Positions 13,643 to 17,569 of a stretch of DNA of 17,569 nucleotides are shown here, one piece after another. The position numbers and the translations under genes were made by a program. The stretch is from an uncultured Desulfobacterales bacterium (lineage in GTDB: Bacteria; Desulfobacterota; Desulfobacteria; Desulfobacterales; JAFDCJ01): NCBI GenBank assembly GCA_945787595.1, contig CALZJV010000045.1, positions 1 to 17,569 on the forward strand, in the 5' to 3' direction. The notes under the pieces were generated by a model. That model searched no databases. It was not told the DNA's origin and worked only from the letters and a program-made list of their open reading frames with translations. Every line of letters begins with the position of its first letter. The stretch's first letter is position 1.

Positions 13643-13807
13643 GAACATCGAACGTCCAATCCACCGAAGGCGGATTGAATGGGAAAAGATGAAGAAACAG
13701 AAATGGTCATTCAAGGTATGACATCGAATTTCTGAAAACATAGGAAATCAAATGGCCGAGCGCAGCGACATCATTATTCGATATTCAACCTTGAACGTTC
13801 GATGTTC
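13643..13807. repeat. Inverted-repeat intergenic element with GAACATCGAACGT arms
   Basis: GAACATCGAACGTCCAA (13643-13659) and TTGAACGTTCGATGTTC (13791-13807) are inverse copies at 16 of 17 positions, 131 bp apart. The right arm continues as a tandem (GTTCGATGTTCGATGTTC) and a T-run (13816-13821). A smaller hairpin, CAATCCACC/GGCGGATTG (8 of 9 bp), lies next to the left arm at about 13656-13679. It starts 15 bp after the DUF362 stop. The rest of the gap up to 14033 shows no supported gene. Confidence 0.65.
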
Positions 13808-14033
13808 GATGTTCAGTTTTTTAGTAAACCTTCCACAGTCCCCCGGCGTAAAATAACCTAACGCTTATGGTGCATATTCCCTGACCCCGGCTTTCTTGTC
13901 CAACTCAGCCGAATTCAATGCATCGGCTTTTCTTGCTTACTAACATTCGTCGTATTTACGAATCGATTGATATAGGGTAAAGTCAACTCCTAAATTTTAG
14001 TCATCCCAGACACAATTATTTTGTCAGATACGC

Positions 14034-14062
14034 TTGCCCATTCAATACAGCTTTTTTATAAT
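14034..14062 (+). promoter_or_regulatory. Probable sigma70 promoter of the MmgE/PrpD gene
   Basis: TTGCCC (14034-14039) and a perfect TATAAT (14057-14062) are separated by exactly 17 bases. The expected start of transcription is near 14069, giving a leader of about 25 nt that contains the AAGGA ribosome binding site at 14081-14085. Confidence 0.6.
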
Positions 14063-14093
14063 GGCCTAAATGATGCCCTGAAGGAACGATAAG

Positions 14094-15443
14094 ATGGACG
14101 CGAACCAATCAATAGCTCAGTTTACCGTGCAAACCCAATGGAATAATTTGCCGGCGAAGGTACAGGAAAAAGCACGCATGTGTTTTATTGACAATCTGGG
14201 TGCTACGATAGCCGGCACAAAAACGAGGGTCAGTCAAATCTGTGCTGACTACGCCCAGACCGCGTGGGCCGGCGATGCCGCAACAATTTTGCTGCATGGT
14301 AAACGCGCATCGCCTGTTGGTGCCGCATTTGCCAATGCTGCTGCCGCCAACGGAATCGATACGGACGACAGCGTCAGATATGCATGGGGGCATGGCGGAG
14401 CGCAGATATTCCCGGTAGCCCTTGCTCTGGCGGAAGGGCTGGGCCTTGACGGCGCACGTTTGTTGGCAGCAATGGTGGCAGGTTATGAAGTGGCCCACCG
14501 TATCGGGGGGTGCTGGCATGAACACCACAGCGATTATCAGGCGTGTGGATCCTGGGGTTCGGTGGCCAGTGCCGCTGTAGCCGCCAATTTAATGGGGCTG
14601 ACAGCCGAGCAAACGACTCATGCTCTGGGTATCGCCGAGTATCATGCACCGAATGCACCCATGATGAGGGATATCGATCATCCGGCAATGGTCAAGCACG
14701 CTATCCCATGGGGGAGCATGACGGGTATCACGTCTGCCGAATTGGCTTTTCGAGGTTTTAGCGGGATTCCGTTGTTTCTCGGAGAGGCGCGTTATCATGA
14801 CTGGATGATGGACATTGGTGAGAAATACCTCATGCTTGAGGGCGTCGCATGGAAAATGAAAGGATACGCCTGCTGTGGGTGGGCCCATGCCGGTGTCGAA
14901 GGTGCACGGGAACTGGTTGCAAACCATGAGATCGCTCTTGATCAGATAGAGCGCATCGTGGTGGATGCATTTAGTGAAACCGTCCGATTGGGGACCAAAT
15001 TGCCATCAACGACGGAAGAAGCCCAGTTCAATCTTGCCTGGCCGGTGGCGGCCATGCTTGTGGATGGTGAAATCGGCCCCAATCAAACCCTGGAACGGCG
15101 CCTCAACGATCCAAAAATCCGGGATCTTGCCCAAAAGGTTGAAGTCGTCGAGTCCGAAGAGCTTAACCAGTTGTGCCGGCTTCATGCAAAAGGGGATCCG
15201 CGGGGTCGTTTTGCCAGTATTGTGACGATAAAACTTAAGGACGGACGCGAGTATTGTTCCGGTATGAAAGATGGTGGCATGAAATTTCCTGCACCGACAT
15301 GGACACCTGAAATGATGACTGAAAAATTTTACTGGTTGGCCGCGACTGTATTGGACAGTGCATTGATAGATGAAGTGCTGGAAATGGCATGGCATCTCGA
15401 TGAGATTGACCGGATCAAAGAACTGACGAAGATGTTGAGATAA
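14094..15443 (+). CDS. MmgE/PrpD family protein (2-methylcitrate dehydratase-like)
   Basis: A 449-residue protein of normal family length with ATG after AAGGA at 8-nt spacing. Family blocks are visible in order: ARMCFIDNLGATIAGT near the N-terminus, ANAAAANGIDTDDSVRYAWG (the counterpart of 'HALDFDDTH..HPG', but without the usual His), PVALALAEGLGLDGARLLAA, GYEVAHRIG, GSWGSVASAAVAANLMGL, KMKGYACCGWAHAGVEGA (counterpart of 'KRYPCCRYTHPAIDA') and EAQFNLAWPVAAML. Members dehydrate 2-methylcitrate, or isomerise or decarboxylate related acids such as cis-aconitate; this divergent one cannot be assigned a substrate. No other methylcitrate-cycle gene is present in the window. It has its own promoter, and the AOR gene follows on the same strand after 330 bp, so cotranscription is possible. 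Confidence 0.88.
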   Translation: MDANQSIAQFTVQTQWNNLPAKVQEKARMCFIDNLGATIAGTKTRVSQICADYAQTAWAGDAATILLHGKRASPVGAAFANAAAANGIDTDDSVRYAWGHGGAQIFPVALALAEGLGLDGARLLAAMVAGYEVAHRIGGCWHEHHSDYQACGSWGSVASAAVAANLMGLTAEQTTHALGIAEYHAPNAPMMRDIDHPAMVKHAIPWGSMTGITSAELAFRGFSGIPLFLGEARYHDWMMDIGEKYLMLEGVAWKMKGYACCGWAHAGVEGARELVANHEIALDQIERIVVDAFSETVRLGTKLPSTTEEAQFNLAWPVAAMLVDGEIGPNQTLERRLNDPKIRDLAQKVEVVESEELNQLCRLHAKGDPRGRFASIVTIKLKDGREYCSGMKDGGMKFPAPTWTPEMMTEKFYWLAATVLDSALIDEVLEMAWHLDEIDRIKELTKMLR

Positions 15444-15773
15444 TTGGGGGGTCGGGGAGTTATTCAAAGCTGAATCGCTGCATGGATAATCACCACCGAA
15501 ACCGCATGAACTCGACCCTAAAGCATCGTAACGAATGAACAGTAATCAATATGAAAACGGGATATTATGCGCAATGCCGCGATAGGATGTTAAATAAAAG
15601 CGCAGTACAAAGCTGTTCATTCATAACGATCCCTAATGGTCTCAGACAGCATCCGCTTTCGGTGGCGATCATCCAATCCGTTATAGTTATAGGATTGCGC
15701 AGAAAACTACCAACCCCTCAGGTTATTATAAGCTCGTTATCAAATCTACTGAGACGCATCAACGGAGGCGTCG
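15444..15773. other. Gap between the MmgE/PrpD and AOR genes
   Basis: No gene supported. A small imperfect hairpin (AATCCGTTAT and ATAGGATT, near 15674-15695) is present and no T-run terminator is seen. A 91-codon frame at 15551-15826 overlaps the AOR start and has no family features. Confidence 0.4.
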
Positions 15774-17569
15774 GTGAGCATTTTTGGAAAGATTATAGAG
15801 GTCGATCTTTCAGCGCAGAAGATTGATCAGAAAATTTTATCGGAACAAACGATTCGACGAAGCCTGGGCGGGTTCGGCTATAATGTAGAGACATTGTATC
15901 GTCGAATCGATCCAACCATCGATTGCTTTGATCCCAAAAATATTCTTATGATTAGTAGAGGTCTGTTGACCGGGACCGTGGCCCCATCTTCGTCTCGCAT
16001 CCATATCAACGCTCTTTCCCCATTATCCGGTCTTATCGGCAGTTCAAATGTAGGAGGGTTTTTCGGTTTCAGGATGTATTCACTGGATATACACAGCATC
16101 ATTGTCACCGGATGTTATGTAAGACCCGCTTATTTGCATCTTTCAAGGGACGGTGCGGAAATCAAAGATGCACGGGATCTCTGGGGCCTCGGCACCCGTG
16201 GCACGGAAGAACACCTTCGGCAAGTCATCGGCAAAGAAAACTTCGATATTTTGTCGATTGGACCCGCGGGTGAAAAACGGGTCCTGTTTGCCTGCATTAT
16301 GGCCGGCTCGGATCACTCGGCCGGCCGTACAGGGTTGGGCGCACTCATGGGTGCGAAAAACCTTAAAGCCATTGTTGTGCAGGCCGAACCGAAAAAAGAC
16401 AAAATGAATTCGCTGCAAGCCGATGTGATAAGACAATATGTTGCCGGAATGAAAAACAACGTTTCACGGTACCGTGACCTATCCAATTATGGGACAGCAG
16501 GAGATATCCTTGAAACCAATCAGATGGGAATGTTGGGAACAAAAAATTATCAAGAATATCAGATAGACAATGTGGAACAGATCGATGGCAGGCAACTGAA
16601 CCGATTTGTTAAAAAGAAGCGCAAGTGTCATCGCTGCCCGATCCATTGTAAGGCCGAAATTGAGCTGAAAAGCGATCGCTATAAGGGATTTAAAGGCGGG
16701 AGACCTGAATATGAAACCATTATCGACCTGGGACCTTTATGTGGTCTTTCAGATCCTGAATCCCTGCTGTACTTGAGTAATTTATGCAATATCCTCGGGT
16801 TGGATACGATATCCACCGGAAGCGTGATAGCTTTCGCCATGGAGCTTTTTCAAAGGGGAATTCTGACCCCTGAAGACACCGGCGGCATAAACCTCAAATG
16901 GGGGGATGCCGAAGCCATGGAGGAAGTGATACGGCAAATTGCGGATAGAAAAGGATTGGGTGATCTGTTGGCCAAGGGTGTAAAGCGGGCTTCTGAAATC
17001 ATCGGCAGGGGTGCCGAAAAATATGCCTATCATGTCAAGGGGGTCGAGATTTATGGCGGTGATCCCAGGGGAATGATGGGGATTGCTCTCGCATATGCCG
17101 TATCCATGCGTGGCGGCGATTTTACGAGCGTATATCCGGTGCCCGAATTCAGGTATACTGCCGAACAGGCCTTGCAGGAATTCGGTACCAGGGACGTCAT
17201 TGACTTTACTGCTACCAGCGGTAAAGGGCCGATGGTAAAAAAATGCATGATTGTCAGCTCGGTGATTGATTCACTGGGGATCTGCAAGGTGCCCGTTCTC
17301 TCCATAATGGGCAATTACAACCTGGAAATGGAAGCCAAACTGATCCACGCCATAACGGGTTTGGATTTATCTCCCGCCGCGTTATTCGCCATTGGCGAGC
17401 GTCTGGTGCACATGGAAAAGATTTTCAACATTCGCCGGGGCGGCAGCATTGGCCAAGACAGCCTGCCGGAATTATTTCTTCAATCCCCCATAACCAAGGG
17501 GCCGATTCGTGGGAGAAAGGTTAACCTAAAGCCCATGATTCAGGAGTTTTATCAATGCATGGGGTGGGA
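15774..17569 (+). CDS. Aldehyde:ferredoxin oxidoreductase family tungsten enzyme (C-terminal end outside window)
   Basis: An open frame of 598 codons runs from the GTG at 15774, preceded by GGAGG at 5-nt spacing, to the window end. Domain 1 shows LGGFGYNVETL, RGLLTGTVAPSSSRIHINAL, SPLSGLIGSSNVGG and GRTGLGALMGAKNLKAIVV, which bind the bis-pyranopterin cofactor. The [4Fe-4S] ligands are Cys285, Cys288 and Cys292 (CHRCPIHC) and Cys504 (DSLGIC), close to positions known in Pyrococcus AOR. Later blocks are YETIIDLGPLCGLSD, GVEIYGGDPRGMMG and the C-terminal FNIRRGG. It stops at MGW, where family members have about 30-40 more residues. The enzyme would oxidise an aldehyde, or reduce an acid, with ferredoxin in the cytoplasm; substrate not determinable. 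Tungsten AORs are oxygen-sensitive, supporting an anaerobic host. It follows the MmgE/PrpD gene. Confidence 0.93.
   Translation, partial: MSIFGKIIEVDLSAQKIDQKILSEQTIRRSLGGFGYNVETLYRRIDPTIDCFDPKNILMISRGLLTGTVAPSSSRIHINALSPLSGLIGSSNVGGFFGFRMYSLDIHSIIVTGCYVRPAYLHLSRDGAEIKDARDLWGLGTRGTEEHLRQVIGKENFDILSIGPAGEKRVLFACIMAGSDHSAGRTGLGALMGAKNLKAIVVQAEPKKDKMNSLQADVIRQYVAGMKNNVSRYRDLSNYGTAGDILETNQMGMLGTKNYQEYQIDNVEQIDGRQLNRFVKKKRKCHRCPIHCKAEIELKSDRYKGFKGGRPEYETIIDLGPLCGLSDPESLLYLSNLCNILGLDTISTGSVIAFAMELFQRGILTPEDTGGINLKWGDAEAMEEVIRQIADRKGLGDLLAKGVKRASEIIGRGAEKYAYHVKGVEIYGGDPRGMMGIALAYAVSMRGGDFTSVYPVPEFRYTAEQALQEFGTRDVIDFTATSGKGPMVKKCMIVSSVIDSLGICKVPVLSIMGNYNLEMEAKLIHAITGLDLSPAALFAIGERLVHMEKIFNIRRGGSIGQDSLPELFLQSPITKGPIRGRKVNLKPMIQEFYQCMGW

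Noticed and set aside
12648..13664. A 338-codon minus-strand frame opposite the DUF362 gene
   Set aside because: Shadow of the DUF362 coding sequence, whose ferredoxin motifs are clear on the + strand.
13840..13960. A possible protein remnant on the minus strand (ARKADALNSAELDKKAGVREY)
   Set aside because: Only about 23 codons between stops, with no start and no family I can name.
15551..15826. A 91-codon + strand frame before the AOR gene
   Set aside because: It overlaps the AOR start in another frame, lacks a ribosome binding site and has no family features; the GTG at 15774 with GGAGG is clearly the AOR start.

Overview
The window reads like a chromosome segment of an anaerobic or microaerobic bacterium, most likely a Desulfobacterota (deltaproteobacterial, sulfate-reducer-like) lineage. 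The basis is the gene mix: a nine-heme periplasmic or extracellular c-type cytochrome, a tungsten aldehyde:ferredoxin oxidoreductase (AOR), a DUF362 protein with two [4Fe-4S] motifs, an MmgE/PrpD protein, remnants of ISNCY-type and REP-associated (RAYT) transposases, and many inverted-repeat intergenic elements. The assignment is an inference; there is no rRNA or other marker gene.

Region 1 (1-5377, + strand, GC-rich) is an export/redox module. It holds the C-terminus of a secreted beta-rich protein, a nine-CXXCH cytochrome with an Ig-like N-terminal region and an unusual inserted C-terminal module, a strong intrinsic terminator, and a Tat-exported multicopper oxidase with all copper motifs intact. 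Together they suggest electron transfer or oxidation outside the cytoplasm; the substrate cannot be told from sequence.

Region 2 (about 5380-8390) is AT-rich and accessory-looking. It holds the C-terminal remnant of an ISNCY-like transposase directly behind the multicopper oxidase, a 67-residue protein of unknown function with an excellent ribosome binding site, a nested hairpin, a decayed RAYT transposase C-terminus, and a two-gene lipoprotein operon on the minus strand (one DUF2846-like) with a terminator overlapping its last stop codon.

Region 3 (8400-13628) is a metabolic block. On the minus strand it has a fold-type III PLP decarboxylase-like protein that appears to lack about 85 internal residues, a DUF1611 protein (DgcN-like), and an enolase-superfamily dipeptide epimerase (DgcA-like). 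A DUF362 iron-sulfur protein is divergent from them. DUF1611 plus this epimerase type is the pair linked elsewhere to D-glutamate catabolism. The pair is bracketed by a perfect 30-bp inverted repeat (9722-9751 and 12097-12126). Several other gaps of the block carry inverted repeats of unrelated sequence.

Region 4 (14034-17569, + strand) has a good sigma70-type promoter, an MmgE/PrpD-family protein and, 330 bp on, an AOR that runs off the window with only its extreme C-terminus missing.

The most unusual observations are the 30-bp inverted repeat around the DUF1611-epimerase pair, the apparent in-frame internal deletion in the PLP enzyme, the inserted module in the cytochrome, and the run of unrelated inverted-repeat elements between successive genes.
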